A DNA stretch of 51,591 nt from CAZJFH01 sp964545205 (GTDB taxonomy: Bacteria > Pseudomonadota > Alphaproteobacteria > Rhodospirillales > Magnetospirillaceae), in assembly GCA_964545205.1 (NCBI GenBank), contig CAZJFH010000035.1, positions 1 to 51,591 of the forward strand, in the 5' to 3' direction. This document shows positions 25,339 through 33,025 of the stretch, piece after piece. The notes beneath the pieces were generated by a model. It had not been told where the DNA came from, did no database searches, and saw only the letters and a program-made list of their open reading frames with translations. The position numbers and the translations under genes were made by a program. The stretch's first letter is position 1. Every line of letters starts with the position of its first letter.

Positions 25339-27633
25339 TTACTTCACCTTCTTCGCGCCGTTCTGCTCGAGGAAGGTCTTGGCGCGCAGACCGATGTCGG
25401 CGGCCTTCACCTGGTACTGCCACCACTGGCCGGCCCACAGGGTCGCCGACTGCCAGTCTTCCTTCTTGGCGAAGTCGTCGGCCTTGGTCTTGGCTTCGGC
25501 CGCGAAGTTCAGCTGGTCGGTGGCGTCCTCGACCATGCTGACCACCTGCGGGAAGTCCTGGTAGTTCATGCTGGTGATGAACCCGACGACGCTGTCGATG
25601 ACGGCCTGGGTGTCCAGGTTCGCCTTGTACTGCTTGTCGAAGTCGGCCTTCGAGTAGGTGGTGCCTTCCTGCATCTTGACGGCCGCGGCCTTCACGCCCT
25701 TCGGACGGACCAGCAGGTAGCCTTCCATCTCGAGGTGAAGGGCCGAGCAGAACTCGGTGCAGTAGTAGGGATAGACGCCGGGCTTGTCGACCGTGATGGT
25801 GGTCGAGGCGGTCTTGCCGGGCTCCAGCGACAGGTTGGCGTTGTAGCCGGAGACCGAGAAGCCGTGGGTCTCGTCCTGGGCGCGCTCGGTGTTGGTGAAG
25901 GCGAAGGTGACGGTGTCGCCTTCCTCGACCTCGACGATCTCGGGCGTGATGTGCGACCGGATCAGGGTGCCGAAGACCTTCACGTTCTTGCCGTCACGCT
26001 CCACGCGCTCCTTGCCGGGGCGGGTGGCGTCGGGATGACGCTCGCCGGTGCGGCTGTTGGTGCCGAACTTGTAGCGGATCATCGGCTTGAGCTTGTCGGC
26101 GGCGATGGCGACCGCGTAGTGCGGCTCGCCCAGCGGCAGCGGCATGTCGTAGAGGACTTCCATCTTCTCGCCGGAGATGTCGACGAGCTGATGGTTCTGC
26201 GGATGCAGCGGGCCGACCGGGTTGAAGCGGTCGATGGCCAGCTTGTTGAGCGCCACCAGGTACTTGCCGGCCGGCTTCGTCGAGTCGCCCTGCATGGTCA
26301 TGAGGTGGCCGATGTTGTAGTGCACCGACACCTTGTCGAGGACCTTGCCCTCGCAGTAGTCCCACTTCACGACCTGGCTGTCGACGTACAGCGAGGTGTA
26401 GGCGACGCAGGGCCGGGAGTCGTACTGGGTGTGGAGCGGGCCGAGGCCGAGCTGCACCATCTTGTGGACGGCCTGCTCGAACTCGATGATCGGAATGCCG
26501 TACGGGTCCTTGCCCGCGAACTTCTTCTCCTTGATGGCATTCATGATCTTGTCGAACGAGTACACCGTGCCGTGGCTGTCGAGCTTGCCGCCGACGATGA
26601 TGTACTTGCCGTCCGGCGACACGTCGGCGCCGTGCGGGCTCTTGGCCTCGGCGACCAGGAACAGCACGCCGTGCTCGACGGCGGCATCCATGGTCAGCAC
26701 CTTGTGACCGTTGATCTCCTTGACGCCCTTGCCGGCCTTGACCAGCTCGGCGGCCTTCTGCCAGTTGACGACGTGCAGGAAGTCGGTGTCGTTCTGGGAG
26801 CAGCCGGCCTCGAACGGCGGACGGCCGCGCTCGATGCCGCCGACGTAACGCTCGGAGCAGAACGAGTTGGTGAACGACCAGCCGTGCGACGGGCCCTTGC
26901 CGGCATCGGACAGGTCCTGGCTGTAGGGCGGCATTTCGACGGTGAAGGACTCTTCCGGAACGATCCGGCCCTTCTTGCGGTCGAACTTCCAGTAGGTGAC
27001 GCCGCCGCGATAGTCTTCGTTGAAGCGCTCGATCGGAGCGTAGCCGCCGCCCAGCGGGGCCGGAAGCTGCGCCGCCTCGATGACGTATTCGCTGTCCTGG
27101 GTGACGAAGGCGCCGCCGTGCTCGTTCTGGAACACCGGGTTGTGCACGATCTGCTGCGTCTCGAAGTCGTGCAGGTTGATGACGGCGATGCGGGGCGAGT
27201 TCTTGTCGTTGATGAACAGGTACTCGCCGTCGTACTCGCCGTTGGTCTCGGTGATCGCCGGATGGTGGGTGTCGCCCCAGGACACCATCTTCCCGGCCAG
27301 CGTCGGCTGGGCCAGGATCTTCTTCGACTCGTCGTCGAAGCCGAAGCCCTGCCAGGGCTCGGGCGTGAACGCGCTGACGTACTTCAGGATCCGCATCGAC
27401 GGGATGCCGTAGACGATGATCTGGCCGGACTGACCGCCCGAGGAGAACGCGATGAACTCGTCGCGGCCACCCGAAGGCGTGTAGGTCTTGGCGGCGGCGA
27501 GCAGATCCTTTTCGGTCAGGCCGCGGCGCTTCATCACATCCTGCAGCGTCTCGGCGTTCGCCGAGGCGGCGGCCAACCCGGCGCCGAAGCTCAGCGCCGA
27601 GGTGAGCATCAGAGCTTTCCTAATCCTGCTCAT
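25339..27633 (-). CDS. nosZ: Nitrous oxide reductase, clade II (Sec-exported)
   Basis: 764 residues. The leader (MSRIRKALMLTSALSFGAGLAAASANA) lacks twin arginines, so export is by Sec, the mark of clade II. The seven-bladed propeller holds the CuZ ligands: DTHHP at 121-125 (clade II form of the first motif), EHGGAFVTQD at 171-180, and later His in SPHGADVSPDG, YNIGHL and GEPHYAV. The cupredoxin domain has the CuA set C625, C629, H633 and M636 in CTEFCSALHLEM. It reduces N2O to N2 in the periplasm. A 120-residue helical, heme-free extension follows the CuA domain. AGGGGG lies 5 nt before the ATG. It ends in its own hairpin. Confidence 0.97.
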   Translation of the reverse strand: MSRIRKALMLTSALSFGAGLAAASANAETLQDVMKRRGLTEKDLLAAAKTYTPSGGRDEFIAFSSGGQSGQIIVYGIPSMRILKYVSAFTPEPWQGFGFDDESKKILAQPTLAGKMVSWGDTHHPAITETNGEYDGEYLFINDKNSPRIAVINLHDFETQQIVHNPVFQNEHGGAFVTQDSEYVIEAAQLPAPLGGGYAPIERFNEDYRGGVTYWKFDRKKGRIVPEESFTVEMPPYSQDLSDAGKGPSHGWSFTNSFCSERYVGGIERGRPPFEAGCSQNDTDFLHVVNWQKAAELVKAGKGVKEINGHKVLTMDAAVEHGVLFLVAEAKSPHGADVSPDGKYIIVGGKLDSHGTVYSFDKIMNAIKEKKFAGKDPYGIPIIEFEQAVHKMVQLGLGPLHTQYDSRPCVAYTSLYVDSQVVKWDYCEGKVLDKVSVHYNIGHLMTMQGDSTKPAGKYLVALNKLAIDRFNPVGPLHPQNHQLVDISGEKMEVLYDMPLPLGEPHYAVAIAADKLKPMIRYKFGTNSRTGERHPDATRPGKERVERDGKNVKVFGTLIRSHITPEIVEVEEGDTVTFAFTNTERAQDETHGFSVSGYNANLSLEPGKTASTTITVDKPGVYPYYCTEFCSALHLEMEGYLLVRPKGVKAAAVKMQEGTTYSKADFDKQYKANLDTQAVIDSVVGFITSMNYQDFPQVVSMVEDATDQLNFAAEAKTKADDFAKKEDWQSATLWAGQWWQYQVKAADIGLRAKTFLEQNGAKKVK

Positions 27634-27795
27634 CAGTACCCCCTAGAATTTTCCCAAATGGTTCCCCTACACGCGGTACCGCAGAGTGCGAGGTAGGGCG
27701 CGCCCCCCGGCCATTGGAAAACCGGAACGGTCGGAAATGGGGGCCGGTCGGAAACGACCCCTCCGTTCGCGGCTAACCCCCTTTGGCTAAGCAGC

Positions 27796-27844
27796 TTCGC
27801 GCATAATCGTGCCAAGACCGGATCACCTCCTTGACGTTCGTCAA
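27796..27844 (-). promoter_or_regulatory. FNR/NNR-type class II promoter of nosZ
   Basis: The box TTGACGAACGTCAA (minus strand, 27844-27831) differs by one base from the one before the cytochrome genes. The hexamer GATTAT (27808-27803) is exactly 32 bp away centre-to-centre, predicting a start at about 27796 and a leader of roughly 163 nt. Regulation by an FNR-family protein responding to low oxygen or NO is inferred. Confidence 0.72.
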
Positions 27845-27876
27845 CTTGTGGAGGCGCAGCCTTGTATTGATCGAAA

Positions 27877-27892
27877 CCGAACAAGTGTTCGG
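27877..27892. repeat. Inverted repeat upstream of the nosZ promoter
   Basis: CCGAACA and TGTTCGG are separated by two bases, a 7+7 perfect dyad centred 47 bp upstream of the FNR box. Its size and spacing look like an operator for a dimeric regulator; the protein is unknown. Confidence 0.45.
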
Positions 27893-27923
27893 CCGCCGCG
27901 GGATGATGGCCACGCAGGCGAAA

Positions 27924-27944
27924 ACTGCGACAAATCGTCGCAGT
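27924..27944 (-). terminator. Intrinsic terminator of the fmt-truA operon
   Basis: An 8-bp stem (ACTGCGAC / GTCGCAGT) with a 5-nt loop lies 10 bp after the truA stop; on the minus strand it runs into TTTTCGCC. Classic rho-independent layout with a short T run. Confidence 0.7.
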
Positions 27945-27954
27945 CCTTGCGCGC

Positions 27955-28692
27955 TCAGAAAGTGACGGCGGTCAAGTACAGGCCGCAAGCCGGCGCCGTC
28001 GGGCCGCCGGCCCTGCGGTCGCAGGCGTCGCGGGCGCGGGCGACGTCGTCCGGGCGCCACTTGCCCAGCCCGACGAGATGCAGGGTGCCGGTCATGTTGC
28101 GCACCTGGTGGTGCAGGAACGAGCGCGAGGCGGCGACGACGTGGATCTCGTCGCCGACGCGGCGGATGTCGAGCCGGTCCAGGGTCTTGACCGGCGAGGA
28201 CGACTGGCACTCGCTGTCGCGGAAGGTGGTGAAGTCGTGATGGCCGACGAGGTGGCGGGCGCCCGCCGCCATCGCCTCGGCGTCGAGCGGCCGCGGCACC
28301 CACCACACCCGGCCGCGCTCCAGCGCCGGCGCGGCGCGGCGGTTGAGGATGCGGTAGAGATAGGCGCGCCCGGTGGCCGAGAAGCGGGCATGGAAGTCGT
28401 CGCCGACCGGCTCGGCCTCGAGCACCGCCACCGCCTCGTGCTTCAGGTAGTTGTTCAGCGCGTCGCGCACCGTGTCGGCCGGATAGGCGCGCGGCAGGTC
28501 GATATGGGCGACCTGGCCGGTCGCGTGCACGCCGGCGTCGGTGCGGCCCGCCGCCACGGTGGCGACCGGCCCGCCGCACAGCCGTTCGGCCGCCGCCTCC
28601 AGCGCCCCCTGCACCGAGCGCAGCCCCTCCTGGCGCTGCCAGCCGACATAGGGGCCGCCGTCGTATTCGATGGTCAGCTTGTAGCGCGGCAT
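27955..28692 (-). CDS. truA: tRNA pseudouridine(38-40) synthase
   Basis: 245 residues. The TruA signatures are present: RYKLTIEYDGGPYVGWQRQ at the N terminus, AGRTDAGVHATGQVAHID with the catalytic Asp (about residue 53), FHARFSATGRAYLYRI and FLHHQVRNMTGTLHLVGLG. It modifies the anticodon arm of several tRNAs. Its ATG overlaps the fmt stop codon (TGATG), so translation is coupled. A terminator follows. The length is normal for the family. Confidence 0.97.
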   Translation of the reverse strand: MPRYKLTIEYDGGPYVGWQRQEGLRSVQGALEAAAERLCGGPVATVAAGRTDAGVHATGQVAHIDLPRAYPADTVRDALNNYLKHEAVAVLEAEPVGDDFHARFSATGRAYLYRILNRRAAPALERGRVWWVPRPLDAEAMAAGARHLVGHHDFTTFRDSECQSSSPVKTLDRLDIRRVGDEIHVVAASRSFLHHQVRNMTGTLHLVGLGKWRPDDVARARDACDRRAGGPTAPACGLYLTAVTF

Positions 28693-29609
28693 CAGCGCAG
28701 GACCGTGCCCTTCGGCACGGCGAAGCCGCGCAACAGGGCGTGCGCCGCCATCGGCGCCTTGCCGGCGCGCTGCACCAGGCTCGGGCGCAGGCTGCCGGTG
28801 CCGCAGGCGATCGTCAGGGCGTCGTCGAGCACGGTTCCCGGCGCGCCGCCCCGCTGGTCGAGCTCGGCGGCCAGGACCTTGAGGCGTTCGCCGCCGTGCT
28901 CGAACCAGGCGCCGGGGGCCGGCGACAGGCCGCGCACCAGCCGGTGCAGTTCCTCGGCCGGCCGCGCCCAGTCGATGCGCGCCTCGGCCTTGTCGATCTT
29001 GGCGGCGTAGGTGACGCCCTCGGCCGGCTGCGGCACCGGGCCGATCAGCCCGGCCGGCAGCGCCTTGAGCGCCTGCACCATCAGCCGCGCCCCCATCGCC
29101 GCCAGGCGGTCGTGCAGGCTGCCGGCCGTCTCGTCGGCGGCGATCGGCGTGGTCTGCCACAGCAGCATCGGCCCGGTGTCGAGGCCGGCATCCATTTGCA
29201 TGATGGTCACGCCGGTCTCGGCGTCGCCGGCCATGATCGCGCGCTGGATCGGCGCCGCGCCGCGCCAGCGCGGCAGCAGCGAGGCGTGCACGTTGAGGCA
29301 GCCCCACGGCCGGGGCGCGTCGAGGATCGGCTGCGGCAGGATCAGGCCGTAGGCGGCGACGACCGCCGCCTCGGCGCCGAGATCGGCGAAGGCCTGCTGC
29401 TCGGCCTCGCCGCGCAAGCTGCGCGGCGTGCGCACCGCGATGCCGCGGCCCGCGGCGAAGGCGTGCACCGGGCTGGGCCGCTCCTTGTGGCCGCGTCCGG
29501 CCGGGCGCGGCGGCTGCGAATAGACGCAGGCGACCTCATGGCCGGCGTCGAGCAGCGCCGACAAGATGCCGACGCTGAAATCGGGCGTTCCCATGAAGAC
29601 CAGGCGCAC
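28692..29609 (-). CDS. fmt: Methionyl-tRNA formyltransferase
   Basis: 305 residues. RLVFMGTPDFSVGIL at the N terminus, GLILPQPILDAPRPWGCLNVHASLLPRWRGAAPIQRAI (with the SLLPxxRG folate/active-site loop) and GVTIMQMDAGLDTGPML are diagnostic, and the C-terminal OB-like domain is present. It formylates initiator Met-tRNA. It starts with GTG, supported by GGAGGAG five bases upstream. The pair def-fmt is usually adjacent; here a secreted-protein gene lies between them. Confidence 0.97.
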   Translation of the reverse strand: MRLVFMGTPDFSVGILSALLDAGHEVACVYSQPPRPAGRGHKERPSPVHAFAAGRGIAVRTPRSLRGEAEQQAFADLGAEAAVVAAYGLILPQPILDAPRPWGCLNVHASLLPRWRGAAPIQRAIMAGDAETGVTIMQMDAGLDTGPMLLWQTTPIAADETAGSLHDRLAAMGARLMVQALKALPAGLIGPVPQPAEGVTYAAKIDKAEARIDWARPAEELHRLVRGLSPAPGAWFEHGGERLKVLAAELDQRGGAPGTVLDDALTIACGTGSLRPSLVQRAGKAPMAAHALLRGFAVPKGTVLR

Positions 29610-29678
29610 GGCGGCTCCTCCGGAGGCGGAAAGGCCCGGATTTAACCACCGCCCGCCCGGCGGGCCAAGGGCCTTCGG

Positions 29679-30290
29679 CTATTCGAGCTCGGCGCAGGCG
29701 ATCGGCACGGTCATGTGCGCCGGCACGTCCGGCAGCGAGCGCGCGCTGTCGGGCAGTTGCGCCGTCTGCGGCACGGTGTGCATCAGCACCACCCGCTTCT
29801 CCAGGGCGGTCGGCGAATCGAACTTCGCCTCCATCGCCTCCTGGATGCGGTCGAAATCGACCTTGTGCGTGTAGACCAGATTGCCCGCCGCCCTGGCGTC
29901 GGGATAGCTCTGCGACGGGATCTCCATGCTGGCCGGCGCGTCGTGGAACGGGATCATCGTGGTGCCGGCCACGGCCTCGGCCTCGACCAGGTCGATCACC
30001 CCGTCGCCGTTGGCGTCGTCGGCCATGGTCGGGCAGCGCGCCTCGCGCGGATCGTCGCCGGGAAAGCCGTGGACGTGCATCAGGTGCTGGCCTTCGCCGA
30101 CGCCGTCGGCCTGGACGTCGAACACCAGCATCTGGCCCGAGGTGGCGATGGTCACCGCGCCGGTGACGTTCTGGCCCAGGCTTTCGGCGTTGACGGGCCG
30201 CAGCTTGCCGGTGACGAAATCGGGCGCGCCGGCGGCATGGGCGCCGGCGGCGAGCGCCACCAGGCCGGCGGCGAGAACGGTTCGGGTCAT
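29679..30290 (-). CDS. Secreted protein with CHRD/SOD-like His motif and EF-hand-like loop
   Basis: 203 residues with a signal peptide (MTRTVLAAGLVALAAGAHA). The mature part includes GQMLVFDVQADGVGEGQHLMHVHGFPGD, resembling the strand-and-His (HxxHxHG) region of CHRD or Cu/Zn-SOD-like beta-sandwich proteins, and an EF-hand-like calcium loop DDANGDGVIDLVEAEA near residue 92. Further His residues (IPFHDAPAS, YTHKVDFD, LMHTVPQ) may be metal ligands. Function unknown; periplasmic or extracellular. GGGAGG precedes the ATG. It sits between def and fmt on the same strand, an unusual intruder in that operon. Confidence 0.75.
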   Translation of the reverse strand: MTRTVLAAGLVALAAGAHAAGAPDFVTGKLRPVNAESLGQNVTGAVTIATSGQMLVFDVQADGVGEGQHLMHVHGFPGDDPREARCPTMADDANGDGVIDLVEAEAVAGTTMIPFHDAPASMEIPSQSYPDARAAGNLVYTHKVDFDRIQEAMEAKFDSPTALEKRVVLMHTVPQTAQLPDSARSLPDVPAHMTVPIACAELE

Positions 30291-30365
30291 CGTAGGCCTC
30301 CCTTGGCGTGTCTCTTCACCCCGGACAACACCGGAGCCGCCCAGTCGTTCGGGAGGCGGCGCGGA

Positions 30366-30893
30366 TCAGGCCCGCGCCGGAACGCTCTCGGTCTTCTTGG
30401 CCTTGGTCAGCTTGCGCAGGATCATGTTGCGCTTGAGCGCCGAGAGGTGGTCGAGGAACAGGATGCCGTCGAGGTGGTCCATCTCGTGCTGGACGACGAC
30501 CGCCAGCAGGCCCTCGGCCTCGAGCTCGCGGATCTCGTTCTCGTGGTCGAGATAGCGCACGCGGACCCGCGCCGGCCGCTGCACCTCGGCGTAGTGCTCG
30601 GGCACCGACAGGCAGCCTTCCTCGAACACCGCGTCCTCGTCCGAGACCCAGACGATCTCGGGGTTGGCCATGCGCACCGGCTGCCTGTCCTCGCCGTCCT
30701 TGGCGATGTCGAGCACCAGCACCCGCTCGTGGACGCCGACCTGGGCGGCGGCGAGGCCGATCCCCGGCGCCGCGTACATGGTCTCCAGCATGTCGTCCAT
30801 CAGCCGGCGAATCCGGTCGTCGACCTTCTCCACCGGCTTGCACTTGGCCTTGAGCCGGGGATCGGGAGCGGTGAGGATGGTGAGCAGGGCCAT
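30366..30893 (-). CDS. def: Peptide deformylase
   Basis: 175 residues. The three signature motifs are intact: GIGLAAAQVG (about 44-53), EGCLSVP (about 92-98) with the metal-ligand Cys, and QHEMDHLDG (about 134-142) with the two metal His and catalytic Glu. It removes the N-formyl group from new proteins. The C-terminal basic helix (SALKRNMILRKLTKAKK) is typical of alphaproteobacterial type I enzymes. It runs in the same direction as fmt and truA, with a secreted-protein gene between. Confidence 0.97.
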   Translation of the reverse strand: MALLTILTAPDPRLKAKCKPVEKVDDRIRRLMDDMLETMYAAPGIGLAAAQVGVHERVLVLDIAKDGEDRQPVRMANPEIVWVSDEDAVFEEGCLSVPEHYAEVQRPARVRVRYLDHENEIRELEAEGLLAVVVQHEMDHLDGILFLDHLSALKRNMILRKLTKAKKTESVPARA

Positions 30894-30970
30894 GGGCGGC
30901 GTCGTCCGTACTGTGCGGGAAACCAGCCGTCAAATATGACCGCCGGCGCGGCGCGTCAAGGATTCGCGCG

Positions 30971-33025
30971 CTAGCGTCCCTCGCGCCACCACGCCATCAC
31001 GAAGCCGCCCAGCGTCAGCAGCAGCAAGAGCGCCGCCGGCATCAGCGGCACCTCGCGCACGGCGGTGACCAGGTGCTGGCCGTTGGCGACCAGGCCGAAC
31101 CAGCCGCGGCCGGCGGCCGGCGCCTCGGGATCGACGCGGCGGAAGTCGGGGACGCCGTCCGCGGCCAGCCAGCGCACGCCGCCGCCCGAGGCTTCGGCCA
31201 CCGGCGTCAGCCGCGCGGCGGTGGCGGCGAGGTCGCTCATCTCGACCGGATTGAGGCTGCCGACCGCGGCGACGGCGGTGCGGGCGCCGTCGGCGACCCG
31301 ATAGAGGCCGCTCTGCTCGACGGGCAGCGCGGCGGTGGCCCGGCCGTCGCCCTGGTCGGCGAGCGCCAGCGTGCGGGTGGTGTCGTCGGGCATGGTCACG
31401 GCGACCTCGGCCGCGCCCGGGGACAGGCTGCGGCGCTCGACGCGAAGCTGGCCGTCGCGGACCTCGGCCGACAGCGACTCCTCCTCGAGGCTGGGCTCTT
31501 TCATCAGCCAGTGGGCCAGCCGGCGCAGCAGCTCGGCCTGCGGCCCGCCGCCCTCCCAGCCGCGGTCCCACAGCCAGACGGTGTCCGACAGCAGCTGCGC
31601 CACCCGCCCCTCGCCGACCCGGTCGAGCACGAGCAGCGGCCGTCCGGCGGCGCCGGTCATCACCTGCACGCCGTTCATGGCGTCGGCCGAGATCAGCCGC
31701 ATCCAGCGCCCCCAGCTCGGCGCCTCGCCGCCGCCGGGCAGGTCGGCGGTCACCGGATGGCGGCGGCCGATCGGGGTGATTTCGGGCTTGAACGCCTCGG
31801 CGATCATGCTGCCGTCGGGCGCGGCCGGCAGCACCCGCTCCAGCGGCGTCGCGTGAAGGTCGAAGCCTTCGGTGACCTCGGGCCCGACCGCCATCAGCAA
31901 CGCGCCGCCGTCGGCGACGTAGTCGGCGATGTTGCCGTAGTAGTCGGCCGGCATCAGCGAGCGCCGGCGGTAGCGGTCGAAGATGACCAGGTCGAACTCG
32001 CCCAGCTTCTCCTCGAACAGCTCGCGGATCGGAAACGAGATCAGCGCCAGTTCCTTGAGCGGCGTCGCGTCGTCCTTCTCCGGCGGCCGCAGGATCGTGA
32101 AATGGACCAGGTCGACCGAGGGATCGGCCTTGAGCAGGTTGCGCCAGGTGCGCTCGCCGGGATGCGGCTCGCCCGAGACCAGCAGCACCCGCAGCCGGTC
32201 GCGTACGCCGTTGACGGTGACCGCGGCGCGGTTGTTGGCCATCGACAGCTCGTTCGGGCCGGGTTCGGCCTCCAGCTCGACGACCGTCGGGCCGCCATGC
32301 TCGACCGGCACCTCGATCCGCCGGGTCTGGTTGAGCGGCAGGGTCATCGGCACGGCGCGGCCGCCGTCGCGGCGCACCAGCACCCGCACGCTGCCCGAGG
32401 CGCCCGGCTCCTCCACCCGCAGCGCCACCTCGACGGCGTCGCCGACGATGCCGAAGCCCGGCGCCCGTTCGACGATCAGCCGCCGGTCGCTCTCGTCGGG
32501 CCGGCCGGTCAGCAGCACGTGCAGCGGCGCGCCGATGCCGCCGGCGGCCGGCGGCGCGTCGTGGACCTGGCCGTCGCTGATCACCACGACGCCGGCCAGC
32601 CGCCGGCGCGGCACGTCCGAGAGGGCGCGCTCGAGCGCCTCGAACAGCCGCGTACCCTCGTCGCGGGCGGCCGGCGGGCGGACGCGCTCGACCCGAACCT
32701 CGAGCCCCTTCAGCCGGCCCAGCCGCTCCTCGACCGCCGCCAGCGCCTCGCGCGTCTGCGCCCGCCGTTCGCCGACCGCCTGGCTGCGGCTCTCGTCGAC
32801 CAGCACCACGGCGACGTCGTCGAGCGGCAGCCGCTCCTCGCCGGCGAGATGCGGATTCAGCAGCGCGAGCACCAGGGCGGCGAGCGGCAGCAGCCGCCAC
32901 CAGGCGCCGCGGGCGCGGCGGAGGACGGCCAGCAGCGACAGCAGCGCCACCAGCGCCGCCGGCACCGCGATCAGCGGCCACGGCACCAGCGGCGCGAAGG
33001 CGATCTCGGCCAGGCCCCAGGTCAT
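30971..33025 (-). CDS. Membrane protein with VWA-like and glutamine amidotransferase-like domains
   Basis: 684 residues, last gene of the moxR block. Two or three TM helices open the protein (LIAVPAALVALLSLLAVLRRA; LLPLAALVLALLNPHLA), then a von Willebrand A-like domain with a DxSxS-type stretch VVLVDESRSQAVGERR and VVVISDGQVHD. A beta-sandwich region follows, then a class I glutamine amidotransferase-like fold (LGEFDLVIFDRYRRRSLMPADYYGNIADYVADGGALLM; HPVTADLPGGGEAPSWGRW) and a single C-terminal TM (MPAALLLLLTLGGFVMAW). Homologues sit beside moxR/DUF58/DUF4159 in many Alphaproteobacteria, with no settled function. Its ATG overlaps the DUF4159 stop by 4 nt. Confidence 0.85.
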   Translation of the reverse strand: MTWGLAEIAFAPLVPWPLIAVPAALVALLSLLAVLRRARGAWWRLLPLAALVLALLNPHLAGEERLPLDDVAVVLVDESRSQAVGERRAQTREALAAVEERLGRLKGLEVRVERVRPPAARDEGTRLFEALERALSDVPRRRLAGVVVISDGQVHDAPPAAGGIGAPLHVLLTGRPDESDRRLIVERAPGFGIVGDAVEVALRVEEPGASGSVRVLVRRDGGRAVPMTLPLNQTRRIEVPVEHGGPTVVELEAEPGPNELSMANNRAAVTVNGVRDRLRVLLVSGEPHPGERTWRNLLKADPSVDLVHFTILRPPEKDDATPLKELALISFPIRELFEEKLGEFDLVIFDRYRRRSLMPADYYGNIADYVADGGALLMAVGPEVTEGFDLHATPLERVLPAAPDGSMIAEAFKPEITPIGRRHPVTADLPGGGEAPSWGRWMRLISADAMNGVQVMTGAAGRPLLVLDRVGEGRVAQLLSDTVWLWDRGWEGGGPQAELLRRLAHWLMKEPSLEEESLSAEVRDGQLRVERRSLSPGAAEVAVTMPDDTTRTLALADQGDGRATAALPVEQSGLYRVADGARTAVAAVGSLNPVEMSDLAATAARLTPVAEASGGGVRWLAADGVPDFRRVDPEAPAAGRGWFGLVANGQHLVTAVREVPLMPAALLLLLTLGGFVMAWWREGR

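Larger units (their letters stand above)
27634..27954. other. 321-bp intergenic region: nosZ leader and promoter, truA terminator
   Basis: No credible gene. Reading away from nosZ it holds a long predicted leader (27634-27796), with two copies of the 10-mer CGGTCGGAAA (27728-27737 and 27745-27754) and a palindrome GCGGTACCGC (27673-27682). Beyond these lie an FNR-type box with -10, an inverted repeat at 27877-27892, and the terminator of fmt-truA. TTAGCC also occurs twice, 8 bp apart, on the minus strand (27788-27769), just inside the predicted leader. Confidence 0.8.

Noticed and set aside
25273..27696. Open frame of 807 codons antisense to nosZ
   Set aside because: Composition is a mirror of nosZ codons; nosZ is unmistakable and no family motif is seen in the antisense frame.
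27633..27884. 83-residue frame on the minus strand in the nosZ leader
   Set aside because: It crosses the predicted promoter and overlaps the nosZ start; no Shine-Dalgarno and no protein-like sequence.
27877..27892. Possible LexA box (GAAC-N4-GTTC)
   Set aside because: That pattern is the Gram-positive box; alphaproteobacterial LexA uses GTTC-N7-GTTC repeats, which are not present here. I keep it only as an unassigned dyad.
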